Assembly: GCA_034509735.1 (NCBI GenBank)
Contig: JACGWO010000012.1
Location: forward strand, 23,217,188 to 23,281,187
Length of the DNA stretch: 64,000 nucleotides
Direction: 5' to 3'
Source: Sesamum alatum
Taxonomy: Eukaryota; Streptophyta; Magnoliopsida; Lamiales; Pedaliaceae
Shown in pieces: positions 1-14,904 of this stretch; positions within the stretch are counted from its first letter, which is position 1, and each line of letters opens with the position of its first letter. The notes under the pieces were generated by a model. The model saw nothing but the letters and a program-made list of their open reading frames with translations. It was not told the DNA's origin and searched no databases. The position numbers and the translations under genes were made by a program.

Positions 1-2060
1 TACTTATTTTATAGATAACATCCACTAATTTATCCACAAAAGAATTGTATTTTCAAAAACTAATTAAATAGAACTATAAGTAATTTTATTTTAAATATAA
101 AAATAAGTAAATAATTAATACATTAAAACTTAAATTAATTAGTAAGTATAAAAATACAAAAGTATATTGAATACAAAATTGAATTTAAATTATTTTGCTA
201 ACTATTTACCTAAAAAAAGGAGTGAATCTTTTGGATAAACAAATAATCGTACACTTATCTAAATTTAAATATAAGGTAAGTGACAATTTTTTAAGTGGCA
301 AAATAACTAAGTGAATAAAATTACAAATAATTCAAACTTTAAAATAAAATGAGTAATCTATATATAATAAAACAGAATCATTGAAATCATCCACCCAAGC
401 GCCACGTATGTGCAGATGTGGATAGCCTCAATGAGCTCTATTCTGCCAAATGGAATTTAACAACTTTCTAGATAAAAGAGAAAAATAAATATTAGTATTT
501 ATCCAAAAGAATTTAATTGATATTATATATTTATATACTTTTAATAAGTAAATAAAAAACATATTTATCCAAGATATGTTTACTTATTTTATAGATAACA
601 TCCAATAGTTTATCCAGAAAAAGAATTGTATTTTTTTAAAAAATAATTAAATAGAACTATATAATATTATTTTAAATATAAAAATAAGTAATAATTAATA
701 CATTAAAAAATTAATTTAATAACTATAAAAATACGAAAGTATATTAAACATAGAAATGAATTTGAATTATTTTACTAACTATTTACCTGAAAAAATGAGT
801 GAATCTTTTGGATAAACAAATAATGGTGCACTTATCTATATTTAAATATAAGCTAAATGATAATTTTTTAAGTTCCAAAATAACTAAGGAAAAATTACAA
901 ATAATTCAAAATTGAAAATAAAATCCACCCAAGTGCCACGTATGCGCAGTTGTGGATAGCCTCAATGAGCTCTATTCTGCCAAATGGAATTTAACAACTT
1001 TTTAGATAAAAGAGAAAAAGAAATATTAGTATTTATCCAAAAGAATCTAATAGATATTATATATTTATAACTTTTTATAAGTAAATAAAAACACAGTTAT
1101 CCAATATATATTTACATATTTTATAGATAACATCCACTAATTTATCCACAAAAGAATTGTATTTTTCAAAAACTAATTAAATAGAACTATAAGTAATTTT
1201 ATTTTAAATATAAAAATAAGTAAATAATTAATACATTAAAACTTAATTACTTAGTAAGTATAAAAATACAAAATTATATTGAATACAAAATTGAATTTAA
1301 ATTATTTTGCTAACTATTTACTTAAAAAAAGGAGTGAATCTTTTGGATAAACAAATAATCGTACGCTTATCTAAATTTAAATATAAGGTAAGTGACAATT
1401 TTTTAAGTGGCAAAATAACTAAGTGAATAAAATTACAAATAATTCAAACTTTAAAATAAAATGAGAAATCTATATATAATAAAACAGAATCATTGAGACT
1501 ATCCACCCAAGCGCCACGTATGTGCAGACGTGGATAGCCTCAATGAGCTCTATTCTGCCAAATGGAATTTAGCAACTTTTTAGATAAAATAGAAAAACAA
1601 ATATTAGTATTTATCCAGAAAAATCTAATCGACATTATATATTTATATACTTTTAATAAGTAAATAAAAAGCATATTTATCCAAGATATATTTACTTATT
1701 TTATAGATAACATCCAATAGTTTATCCAGAAAAGAATTGTGTTTTCTAAAAAATAATTAAATAGAACTATATGTTATTATTTTAAATATAAAAATAAGTA
1801 AATAATTAATACATTAACAAATTAAGTTAATAACTATAAAAATACGAAAGTATATTAAACACAGAAATGAATTTGGATTATTTTACTAACTATTTACCTG
1901 AAAAAATGAGTGAATCTTTTTTATAAACAAATAATGGTGTACTTATCTAAATTTAAATATAAGATAAATGATAATTAAGTTCCAAAATAACTAAGTAAGT
2001 AAAAATTACAAAGATTTCAAAATTTAAAATAAAACGAGTAATAGATAAATAATTCAAAAT
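1..2060. repeat. Tandem array with 1112-bp higher-order period
   Basis: Four AT-rich monomers start near 1, 581, 1113 and 1693, each opening with a form of TACTTATTTTATAGATAACA. Alternate monomers match best: 1 and 1113 share the CCACTAATTTATCCACAAAAG version, while 581 and 1693 share the CCAATAGTTTATCCAGAAA version. Both pairs are exactly 1112 bp apart, and so are the GC-richer blocks starting CCACCCAAGCGCCACGTA at about 390 and 1502. The array is therefore a dimer (about 580 + 532 bp) that was duplicated as a unit. It is cut by the left window edge and decays after about 2060. I see no coding frame in it. Confidence 0.85.
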
Positions 2061-3420
2061 TTAGAAATAAAGTAATTAGTGAATATTAAAAATATAAGAA
2101 TATTATTTAATGTTAAAATGTATTTTAGATTAATTGTATCCTTGACTAATTTATCTTTTGGATATATTAAATCATTTATCAATACTAAATAAATATAAAA
2201 TATTTTCTTACATGGTAAAATAAAATTCAAATAGACAACGGAGAACTATGGTTTATAAAAGCTAATTAAAAAATTAAAAATAAAGTAAATTTTTATATGT
2301 AAAATAATTAAAATTTAATATGATAATAATTAGAAATAAAAAAAATGTTGAAAGATGTAAAAATAAGTTTGAATTTCAGATTGTATCCCTAACCAATTTA
2401 CCTTAACAAATTTGTAAATCTTTATAAAATCAAATAATCTATCATTTATCTAATTTAAATAAAATAAAATATTTTTGCAATTTATAATCAAAGCGATGAA
2501 AAGAATATAAGAACCTATAATTGTATGGATATTTTTCTAAATAATTAATGATAACTCATTCAATTCATGAAAACTTATATTTTATATAATTTTTATTAGA
2601 ATTAATATACAAAGATAGATAATTTTTGTTCAACTTTATAAATATATATTTACAAATATTTATTATTACAGTCACAATTTAAATTAAACATACTCCTCGT
2701 ACCTTGACACGAGTTTTGTACTAGTTATGTATAATCAGCAACCAAGCAATTTTGGAAGTACTTGCATTCATTTCACATTATTAGAAATTCATGTAATCCC
2801 CAAAACATATTTATTCCCAAAAAAAAGTGACATTACACTTCTCTCTTTTTTTTTTTGGTGATTTTAGTAAATGTATCATTATATCATGAACGATTTTATT
2901 TCTATACCAATCAACATATCAATTATCACCATTTAATATTTTTTTTTATAATTAATCAACGACTATAATTAAAATAGATAAATATTCACACACATGTGAG
3001 ATTTTAACTTCCGATATAATAATTGTGGAGTCTCAACTTTGCTAATTAAGGGTGAGTTTGCAAAATATTTAAAGTAAGCATTTATTAGCTTATTGTTGAA
3101 AATAAACTGAAAAGAGTGTTATTATTTTACAATTTCTGCTTTTGAGCTGCTTAGGTTAGGTTGATGTAAGCCAAAAATCATAAGCAACTCCCAACCAACT
3201 TCTGAGCTTATTGGTAAAATTATTAATATTAAGTCGTTTTTCCAAATACTCAAACTTCAAATATTCTTTTTATTTTTAACTTTTATTTTCAAACATTTCC
3301 AATTTTTAATATTGTTTAACTCATAACTTTCTTTACAACTTATTTCCAATATAAAGTGAAAGTAATTGCAAAATCCACTTTAAGCTAGGTTTGACATTGC
3401 ACCATAAATTAGTAATTACA
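2061..3420. other. AT-rich intergenic DNA
   Basis: Very AT-rich sequence. The first 450 bases hold faint echoes of the upstream array (ACTAATTTATC, AATAATCTATCATTTATC). No coding frame, RNA gene or clear terminal repeat was found. Confidence 0.5.
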
Positions 3421-3434
3421 ACAAAACAATCAAT

Positions 3435-3560
3435 TACTAGGCACAGCTCAAGTAGCGAAGTTGATGCCCCATGTCTATAAAATTGTGTTCGAATCCATCA
3501 ATGCGTGGGATGTTATTCTACTTTAATAGTAGTTGTCTTTCTACTTTAATATTAGTTGTT
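3435..3560 (+). mobile_element. tRNA-derived SINE-like fragment
   Basis: A block resembling a Pol III A box (AGCTCAAGTAGCGAAGTTG, about 3445) is followed some 35 nt later by a B-box-like GTGTTCGAATCC (about 3485). This is the head structure of plant tRNA-derived SINEs. The cloverleaf does not close, so it is not a functional tRNA. The 3' end is not defined. Confidence 0.4.
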
Positions 3561-3783
3561 GGTTAAATATATGTATTTGATACTGCTAATTAGTATATGA
3601 TTGTTATAATCGTTGGTAGTTGTTAAATATAGATATTTGATATTGATGATTGTAATTAATTTATTTAAAAATAATATAATTATTGTAGTTGTCTATAATT
3701 GTTAGGTATAAACTTTTAATATTGATGATTACAATAGATTTACCCAAAAAAATAGCAGTCAATCTCTTCCACTATATAAAAAA

Positions 3784-4220
3784 GGGTAAATTACACCTAC
3801 TTCTCTTAAAGTTTGATATAATTATAAATACCCCTTCGTTATTTAAAAAAATACAAATACCACCCTGAGGTTTGTAACGTCTAACAAATAACACATTTTC
3901 ATCCAATTTTATGGATGAACTGACCAAAACGTCCTTATGCAAATTGAATTTTTTTATTTAATTCTTAATTATTTTTGAACTTTTTTAGACTACAAGGTGC
4001 AAGGAAAGGTTTCTTAAGTTTTTTACATAGATAAGCAATAATGCAATTTGTCTTGACTAATTTTTCTGCAATTTAAGAAAAAAATTCAAGGGCAAAATTG
4101 TTAATTTCAGGCCTTTTGTTAAAAATGGTAAATTTTAGGGGATTATTTATAATTTTTTAAATAACGAGATGATATTTATAATTATGCGAAGGTTGACGGA
4201 AAGTGGCTATAATTTACCCT
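3784..4220. mobile_element. Palindromic MITE, copy 1 (GGGTAAATTAC family)
   Basis: The long imperfect inverted arms start GGGTAAATTACACCTACTTC and end TGGCTATAATTTACCCT. Between them lie mirrored blocks about ATTATAAATACCCC and a central unique part containing ACAAGGTGCAAGGAAAGGTTTCTTAAG. Sister copies lie at 25643, 37403, 40215, 44034, 44596 and 59084. It is non-coding and ends about 270 bp upstream of the UBC27-like start codon. Confidence 0.75.
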
Positions 4221-4493
4221 TAAAAAAAGAAAAAAACTAGTCCAAATTATTCCATTTCTCACAACCAAACGATTCCTCCAAAACTGTGCATAGTCGAAAA
4301 GGTGAAAGGGAACAAACAGTGTTGCACGCCCTTTTTTCCTCCATGATGAAGAGACAAGAGCAGCTTGTGCACTCCTAAACAAGAAAAAGAAAAAACCCTC
4401 TCTCAGTCTCTCGCAAATATCCCACAAATTGCTCTATTTTTCCGCGTTATTTTTTCAATTGAAGAGGAGACAAGAAAAGGGAGAAGAACAAAA

Positions 4494-7523
<3,030 letters not shown>

Positions 7524-8570
7524 CACTCACTGCTGCCATTAAACTGTTCATCAATGAGCAGCAGCATATATGGTAATACGAAACGACAATTTATATCAAA
7601 AAACACTTTATAAATAATATTTGTTACCTTCTTTTTCCCCTGTCGATATCCTTTAAACTAGTTTTTTCCCCCTCCTCTCTATATCAAATAAGCAGTAATA
7701 TTAAGAAGTCGAACATGACATTGTTAAACAATCGATGAAAAAAGGGAAGAAGAGGATTAACATGATGAGGAAGAGCCTGTCAACCAAGCCAAGAAGACTT
7801 CCTGAAAACCCTCGATACCATGATCATTGTGTCCATGATCATGTCAAGAAGAGTTACAGGCAAGCCATTCTTGGCTGGTAAACTATTACAATTAGGGCTC
7901 TTCTCCGCATGTAAATCCCTCTCTTCCTCATGTATATATACCACATTGCTGCATTTTTTCATGCGCTCTCCGATCTCTATTTATAGTCAACATTTCGTGT
8001 AACGCCGTCTTTTTCATTCAGTTTGACCCTTCTAATAGCATTATTCTTCTTGTCTTTTGACAAATTAAAGTGTATAAAATGGTGGCAATTCGTATTTTTG
8101 CAAGAATATATTCCCTCAATGTGAAATGTGGGGATGGAATGTCAACCTTGACCCCGACCCGATGAAAATTATGCAGTTGGTTATACATTGGATTTTCTAT
8201 TGCAATTCATGTTACATCTTTTATTTCATTTTACATATACATGATAACATAATCTTTGTACATGTGGTGTATATATGTAATGTGAAATAGAAGATGTAAT
8301 AGTAATTGCAACATAGAATCTGATCTAAGATGGGATAGTTTATTTAAAGAATCATGTCTGATACATATAAGAATTTTTTCGAAAATTAGAGTAAATTACA
8401 ACCACTTCCTCTGAGGGTTGATATAATTACAAATACCTTCTCGTTGTTTTGTATGTTTGCGAGATATTATTTTTGTCCTAAATAAATGACATACGACGGT
8501 CGATTTTGTACTGTTGAAGTTCACAATTCCCAACTAAGAGGGTCTGTGGATTAGTTTATTAATTTGAAAC
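7524..8570. other. 3' flank of the UBC27-like gene
   Basis: Non-coding. It probably includes the 3' UTR of the upstream gene. A partial copy of the GGGTAAATTAC palindromic MITE lies at about 8392-8450, with only the left arm recognisable. No other feature was found. Confidence 0.45.
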
Positions 8571-8582
8571 ATCTTATAAGTA
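8571..8582. repeat. LINE target-site duplication, left copy
   Basis: ATCTTATAAGTA directly abuts the T-rich stretch that is the reverse complement of the LINE poly(A) tail. The identical 12-mer lies at 15781-15792. Confidence 0.75.
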
Positions 8583-8619
8583 TTTTCTTTTTTTTGTTTT
8601 TTTGGGGGAGGTATAAGCG

Positions 8620-9300
8620 ATGATTGCATTAAGGAAACATAAAAGTCCAACACAATGTTACAGCCTAAAACCAAGACTCTGAACTATCCTTGTTGAACAC
8701 TCAGCAACAGAGCATGCACAGGCTCCACAGATCATAACACTAAACTTGCAGAAACTCCAACACAAAACCAAACACAGAAGCCAACCTCACAAAATAGAAG
8801 CCACACGCAACACAGAAGCCAACAACATAAAATAGAAATCAAAACCCCAAGCAGGCATATTAACCAATGCGTCTCCTAGCTTACTTATAGCACTCCCACA
8901 TTGTAATTGCCCCCTACCAAGCAGTCACCGGGTCCTGATCCTTACCCTCCATCATCTTTCGGCATCGGTGTTGCTAAACCTTCCAAGCTAGCACACAGAA
9001 CTGCATTGCTTCTTCCTTATTCAATTCCAAGCTAGCACACAGAACTGCATTGCTTCTTCCTTATTCAACTGCTGCAAACACATCCAGTACCCATTTCGTT
9101 GCCCTGCACGCCACGCGAAATCCATCGCCAAGCAATATGCGACAATGCCCACACTTGCCTTGCAAAATGACGTTCCAGAATGATGTGATGTATGGTCTCC
9201 ACCTTTGCCCTGCACAAAAACAACCCCATCAATTCCCGCCTTCCGCCGTGCAAACTCTCCAAGGTAGGAAGTGCTCTATACACTGTTTCTACATGAATAC
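8620..9300 (-). pseudogene. LINE zf-RVT and C-terminal region
   Basis: The minus-strand translation contains MPPKVGIHVETVYRALPTLE and then LFLCRAKVETIHHIILE, which matches the plant LINE zinc-binding reverse-transcriptase-associated domain (pattern CPLC..E.ETxxHxLxxC). The second cysteine-rich half is changed (E where C is usual). The stretch between about 8620 and 9060 corresponds to the element's C terminus and 3' UTR; I could not place an intact RNase H motif there. Confidence 0.65.
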
Positions 9301-9539
9301 CCACCTTAGGAGGCATCTGCAGCCGCATATAGCTGACCATAGTGATCCCTATCTCCGGCATGCTCAGATTTGACCCCGATGAAGTCGCCACCCCTCTGTT
9401 CCGCATGCATATGGCCAATCGATACGCACTTCGATCGTAAACTGCCCTTTCTTTTCTCCGCTGTCCATCGCCACACACCCTCTCCTCCTCCGCTCCCCTC
9501 CCCCAACAACTCCCCTCACACCAACCATGCTTCGCCACG

Positions 9540-11100
9540 TTAGTAACGGTCTAGTACCTATCCCTGCCTCCCAAAACGAACCATTTGGAAAATAGGCGCG
9601 TTCCTCAGACACAACAACCCAGTTAACGACTCTGGCCTCGTCACAACCCGCCACCCCTGCTTGGCAAGAAGCGCCAAGTTGAACTCCCTTAATTCCCTAA
9701 ACCCCAACCCCCCACCGGCCCTCGGCCGACACATCCGCCGCCATGCTACCCAATGCACCCTCCTCTCGCCCCGCTATGCACCAGAAGTCAGCCATAGCCA
9801 ATTTCCAACCCTCTATAGACTCCTCGGGCAGTTTGAAAAACACGACATTGCATATGCGGGCAAGGATTGAAGCACTTCCTTGATAAGGACTCCTTACCTG
9901 CTTGGGATAGGTACTTTTCGTTCACCATGTGTTCTGTCCCACACCCTCTCCCAGGTACTTAGAAATAGGGCCCTCGACCTTCCCCCCGTCGCCGGAAGAC
10001 CCAGATATCTGTCATGATGTGCCACGAGTCAGACTCCCATCACCGCCGCCAAAAAATACTTCACGCCCCGGACCCCACCACTCACCATCATACTCGACTT
10101 AAGCCAGGTTTATCTCCTGCCCTGACGCCCGAGCGTAGACCCCAGAATCCGCCTCACTTCACCCATTCTCTGCTGTCGCTACACAAAACAACAAGTGAGA
10201 TGATCCTCGTGCTTGGGGTGCTGTAGCCACTCCAAGTAATCGAGCCTGTGCTCGCTTCTGAATCAAACAAGAAACTTCCTCTGCACATAACATGAACAGA
10301 TAAGGAGATAAAGGGTCCCCCTGCCCGATCCCCCATTTTGGTCTAAAAAAAGCAAACGAATCCCATTAAGTGTAAGAGAATATGACACTGTTAGTAACCA
10401 ATAACATAATAAGCCCACAAAGCGATGATGTATTTCTAACCTAAGCAAAACACCCTAAGGAACGACCATTCAACCCTATCATATGCTTTGCTTCATATAC
10501 AGTTTCAGGGCTACAATGCCTTCCTTAGTTCGTGGGGATGTCCTAGATAATGATCAATTCCAAGGCTACCAATACGTTTCAAGTAATTAGCCGACCGGAA
10601 TGAATGCGAATTGAGTTGGAAAATTATACTATCCATCAACGGTTTTCAGCCGCATTAGCGATACACTTAGAAGCGATTTTAACAATGACATTACACAAAC
10701 TAATCGGCCTAAGTTGAGCTACTGTTTCAGGAGACGCACACTTAGGAATAAGCACAATATGAGTGAATTCATCTTATGAAGGAGAATATGCTCATTAAGG
10801 ATACGTAGACAGAAAACAAGAGACATCACTACTTACTATGGGCCAGAATTTTTGAAAAAGAATAATGGGGGCATGCCATCGACCAGGGGGATTTGAGAGG
10901 AGACATACCAGATACTACTCGTTTGAACTTTAGCAGCAGTGAAAGGGCTCGGCTAGTGACCGGCTTCATCTCTGAGGTGACCCGTGGGCGAACTGAACTG
11001 AGTGGCTCGGTCGCAAAGACAAAAGTGGAAGTTCTTAAGCAGAATTCTCCTATAACTCCTCCACACCCCCTCATCCCGTATTGTGTAATCAAATTTTGCC
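9540..11100 (-). pseudogene. LINE reverse transcriptase relic
   Basis: Translating the minus strand in several frames gives ordered RT motifs. Near 10830-11000 there is PFTAA(E/K)VQ followed by a degraded KSPGPDGMP block. GQGDPLSPYLFMLCAEE lies at about 10270-10330. [20 protein letters not shown] lies at about 9640-9720. These belong to the non-LTR RT of plant L1-type elements. The catalytic (Y/F)ADD motif expected shortly after the GDPLSPYLF block is not readable, and several frameshifts separate the motifs. Confidence 0.8.
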
Positions 11101-11589
11101 CGACGTCTCCTTGTGGATTGCCAAATGAGTGAGAAGAACCCTCATATTGCTATCCCCTTCATTCAAGCCAGTGTGGCCTTAACTTCCGTTGTTGCCATTT
11201 CAGTGCTTCTCGACATTGTTTCTTCTAACTTTTTACGAGCCTCCATCATCTCCCTGTGCTTGGCTTCATTCAGCTGGCCCCTTTAGATCCACTACCCAGG
11301 TTTCCAACCCCTTAACTTTTCAATCTCTCTACTTTCCGAAACACTTTTCGGTCCACTGCAATAGCCCTAGTCGGCACCCTTGAATCTATCATCCATTACC
11401 GCATATGAGGGTCCCATCCACCCAACCCGCGGCCCAGGTTTCCTCTACCACTCTGTCACACTCCTCAGACTGAATCCACTTTGCCTCAAACCTAAACTGC
11501 GCGTTTCCTCCCAATCCGTCCTCCCCTTGGCCCCACTGCACACCATAACCATAGCAATGATCCGAGTACGAAGTGCTAACATGTGTAAC

Positions 11590-12300
11590 CTAACGTATCC
11601 GGAAACCGCCCATACCACGAGTTGAATTCCCACCACGCTCTGTCCAACTTAGCCCGCACAGTCCCTGGGGCCCCCACCTACGATTACTCCAAGTGAACTT
11701 CGGTCCTTGGAAACCAGATCGATACATCACTATATGCCAATGCAGTATGGAAATCAAGTAATCTGCCAATTCGGCTCGCACGACACCCGTTCTTCTCCTC
11801 ATGTTGTAACATATCGTTTTGTAGATCTCCCGCATATAACCATGGCGCATCGGACTGTCGACTTAACCTAATCAACTATCCCAAACAACTTTTCCTACGA
11901 GTGACCTCCGGCTCGCCCGTAAAATCCCGTAACCGCCAATTCACTGCACACCCCAATCCGAGCTGACGTCGACGTTAATCGTGATTATGTGAGAATGATC
12001 GAAGCTGAACAGTGAGATCCTTTATTCCACAGCAAAAGCTAAACCACCCCACGACTCAACGCTGGTACAAAAATGCCAAACAGATCTACCCGTGCACTAA
12101 CCCGCTCAAAATTGATGATGCTCGCATTTATCTCTGGAAGAACAGTAACTGAGGTCGAAGATCTTGGATCCCCACTCTCTGAGTTTACAAACTGTCGACG
12201 TCGACGCCCAAACCTCGACAGTTCCAAGCTATGGCACTCTTGATCTCGGTAGGGCTGCGGTGGCAGCCTCCGCCGCTGAAGATACGACATTTTCCTCATC
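11590..12300 (-). pseudogene. LINE endonuclease relic
   Basis: The minus-strand frames give SGFQGPKFTWSNRRWGPQGL at about 11690-11750, which is the C-terminal signature of the AP-like endonuclease of plant LINEs. Upstream, TSVTVLPEINASI and RVDLFGIFVPALSRG (about 12040-12180) correspond to its N-terminal half. At least one frameshift separates them, and the catalytic glutamate region is altered (LPE in place of the usual LxET). Confidence 0.65.
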
Positions 12301-12687
12301 TAGCAAGCTCCGCTTCAAAGGCCTCTCGCCAATCTGCCTCCCCCCTCCACTGCCACCACATCCCCCCCACGACGGCCGCATACTCCCCATCTAACCGTGT
12401 CCCTACCTGCCGTCGCCATAAACACTATTGGCATAGCTCCCACTAATTCCCTAATTTCACCCACTCGACTGTCCTCTGGCCCCCACAATTCTGACCCCCC
12501 CATTCTCCTTCTCACTGTCTTGGATTGAAGGAAGCTCGTCAGTCCCTACACTCTTTTCAGGCCCACAGCAAAAGAAAGACGAAAGTCGAAATTAATTCAT
12601 CAGAATGCAACTTTCCGTGGCCACTATTGTGAAGCTCCACCGCCTCAACGTCGATGTACTCCTCTCCGTGCTGCGTCCGTATTATCC

Positions 12688-12695
12688 CCGCCCTC
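12688..12695. repeat. hAT-type target-site duplication, left copy
   Basis: CCGCCCTC precedes CAATGTTTTTAAAC. The identical 8-mer follows the element at 13932-13939. Confidence 0.8.
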
Positions 12696-13931
12696 CAATG
12701 TTTTTAAACATCGGACCAGCGATCGAACCGGTCAAGTTATTGGGTCACAGAAATGGGTCACTGGTCCGAAACACAGTCAAACCGATTAAAAAAACCGTTG
12801 ACCTGGACTTTATTATATACCACATATATATTAGCATCATCAATAATATTATATATCATAGATTAAATGAAATATAATTAGAACAATACTTTTATAAAAA
12901 CTAGTTTACAATTTATTACTATGAATACAATCTATAATAATTTAATATTAAAAAACCAACAAACTTATTTAATATATAATTGATTAAAATAATACAATTT
13001 ATAACATTCTTTTATTTTCAACAACCATTGCCTTCATTAAATAAAAGTTCTATTGACTATTAGAAGTGTTCGTTATCCCATATTGAAAAATATAAATCAA
13101 ATATATTTTGAATATTTCTCTCCATTAATCCCACATTGGAAAAAGTATATAACTTAAGATTGAACACTTTCTTATCTATCCATATTGGACAAACATAAGG
13201 AAGCTTAAGCCATTTACACTATAATATGCTCATTGTACAACATTGGAATAGTGTAAACCAAGATTGAACAATTTTCCTCATTGTCCCATATTGGAAAAAA
13301 TATAGGAAGCTTAAAATTACTTACACTATAAGTGTGCTCAATTATCCCACATTAGAAATTATAAACCAAGATTGAATACTTTCTCATTTGTCCCACATTG
13401 AAAAAATACAAGAAAAATTTAGCTATTTACACTATAAAAATATGTTCATTGTCCCACCATTGAAAAAAGGTTTATAAATAAAGATTGAACACTTTACTCA
13501 ATTTGTCCACATCGAAAAAACATAAAGAAGTTTAAACTATTTACACTATAAATAATGCTCATCGTCCCACATTGAAAAAGCGTAAATAAAGATTGAACAC
13601 TTCCTCATTTTGTCCCATATCGGACAAAAAAACATAAAGAAGTTTAAACTATTTACACTATAAATATTGTTCATAGTTGCTTTGAATTATCATTCATGAA
13701 GCAATTGCCTATTTATTTTCTTTGGCATTTGTTCTCTTTGTATATTTCACTAATTTTATTTTTTAGTGGAATAATATTATTAGTTTTTAAATTTTTTTAA
13801 AAAATTAAAACCGGGTCAACTGGTTTGACCGGTTCACACCGGTTTTATATCGGTGACTCGGACCGGACCCTTGGCCGGTTCCCGGTTGGACCGGTCGAAC
13901 TGGCCGGTCCGGTCCGGGTTTAATAACATTG
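12696..13931. mobile_element. Non-autonomous hAT-like element nested in the LINE
   Basis: The 1236-bp element is flanked by a perfect 8-bp duplication (CCGCCCTC). Its ends are inverted: CAATGTTTTTAAACATCGGA on the left, and CAATGTTATTAAACCCGGAC when the right end is reverse-complemented. An 8-bp duplication points to the hAT superfamily. The subterminal parts are rich in ACCGG/CCGGT motifs (12715-12800 and 13805-13920), which often serve as transposase binding sites. The centre is AT-rich and holds a tandem repeat (13060-13680). No transposase reading frame is present, so movement would need an enzyme from elsewhere. Confidence 0.85.
13060..13680 (+). repeat. Tandem ~107-bp repeats carrying USE-like plus TATA-like boxes
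   Basis: The units recur with (G/A)TCC(C)A(C/T)AT(T/C)G boxes at about 13178, 13283, 13390, 13505 and 13612. Each is followed by a conserved TTTACACTATAA block, with TATA starting at 13220, 13327, 13433, 13547 and 13659. Gaps from box to TATA are 32, 33, 32, 32 and 36 nt. Secondary TCCCACAT boxes lie between the main ones. The plant snRNA upstream sequence element is RTCCCACATCG, placed about four helical turns from TATA in Pol II genes. The resemblance is visible in the sequence; function is inferred. Confidence 0.7.
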
Positions 13932-13939
13932 CCGCCCTC
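13932..13939. repeat. hAT-type target-site duplication, right copy
   Basis: CCGCCCTC directly follows the terminal CATTG of the nested element. It matches 12688-12695. Confidence 0.8.
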
Positions 13940-14734
13940 ACTATCACCGGAGCCCTATGTTGGCGTTCTGGCGGAATTATCAACCAGGGGAATAATCGAC
14001 GCTGAAGGAGACCTCTGTAATGTCAAAACAGCAGTTCCATGCGATGGGTGGGTGATTCAGATTGTGTCAATAGGGCCTTGTCCGTCTCCTTCGGTTGGCC
14101 TCGATCACTAAACCCTGGTGGTGGCCCAACAAGGTGCGGTCCATTTATGAGACCCAACAGCTTCCCCTGGCCCAGTCGCCCTCTCTTTCACCGGTGCTCC
14201 CCCCTACCCACTAGTTATCTCTCCCCGGCCCAGCCAACTCGGCCCACCACTCGTCAGCTCTGGTGCAAGCCCCCTTCGTCGCAGCCCATCCTCGCCCGCC
14301 ATACGTTTAGCCTATCAGAAGCCCAGACCTCTCCCCAAACCCAACCTATCCCTTAGCCCAATCAGCCCCATCACCCCAAACTTCTGCCCCGCGTCCCCCC
14401 TCCTCAATCCCACGTTCAGACCCTCCTCACCCCTAGCCCCCGCCACCAGCTTCTCCATAGCCCCTGTCGTCTTCTTCCCTATCGCCGCCATCGCCGTCTT
14501 TCCCACCCCTTCATTTTCCATTCGCAGGCCATCCTTTCCCCTGGAGAACCCCGCCGCAAAAAATATCCGCCCCCTCCTTTCCCTCGAGCCACCAACCCCC
14601 ACCTCACTCCCTAACCGCCCCCAGCCCCCTCCACCCTAACCCTGAGCACCCCCAACCGCCCTTGCCATCCTAAGCCACGCCCCATATAGCAGTTCCTGCT
14701 TAGTGAGTTCCCCCTCTCCGCCCTCGATCCGATG

Positions 14735-14895
14735 AAGACAATCCCGGTAGATGTGTCCCAAAACTCCACAACTATAACAAAAGGTGGGTAACTTATCGTA
14801 TGTAAAGGCCACTGTGAGCTCGTCGCCATTCGGGGACGAATTTTCATGCGCCGCTGCAGCGGCTTGCGGACATCCAACATCACCCTGATGCGCAA
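14735..14895 (-). pseudogene. LINE ORF1 zinc-knuckle region
   Basis: The minus-strand translation gives RIRVMLDVRKPLQRRMKI and, after a frameshift, LPTFCYSCGVLGHIYRDC, an intact CX2CX4HX4C knuckle. This is the usual end of the DUF4283 ORF1 protein of plant LINEs, thought to bind the element RNA. The frameshift between the two parts shows ORF1 is dead. Confidence 0.75.
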
Positions 14896-14904
14896 GTGAG
14901 CCCC

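Noticed and set aside
4365..4493. Upstream extension of the UBC27-like frame
   Set aside because: The extra residues have no family similarity; the family N terminus begins at the ATG at 4494, and the preceding stretch looks like a 5' UTR.
9050..12877. Many plus-strand open frames in the LINE
   Set aside because: They are antisense to the reverse transcriptase, endonuclease and zf-RVT relics; the high GC content of the element creates long chance frames.
13060..13680. CRISPR-like array
   Set aside because: The repeats are degenerate, contiguous and without spacers, and the genome is a plant's; it is an ordinary tandem repeat in a transposon.
14039..14356. 105-codon proline/serine-rich plus-strand frame
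   Set aside because: It lies within LINE ORF1 on the opposite strand and has low complexity and no family motif.
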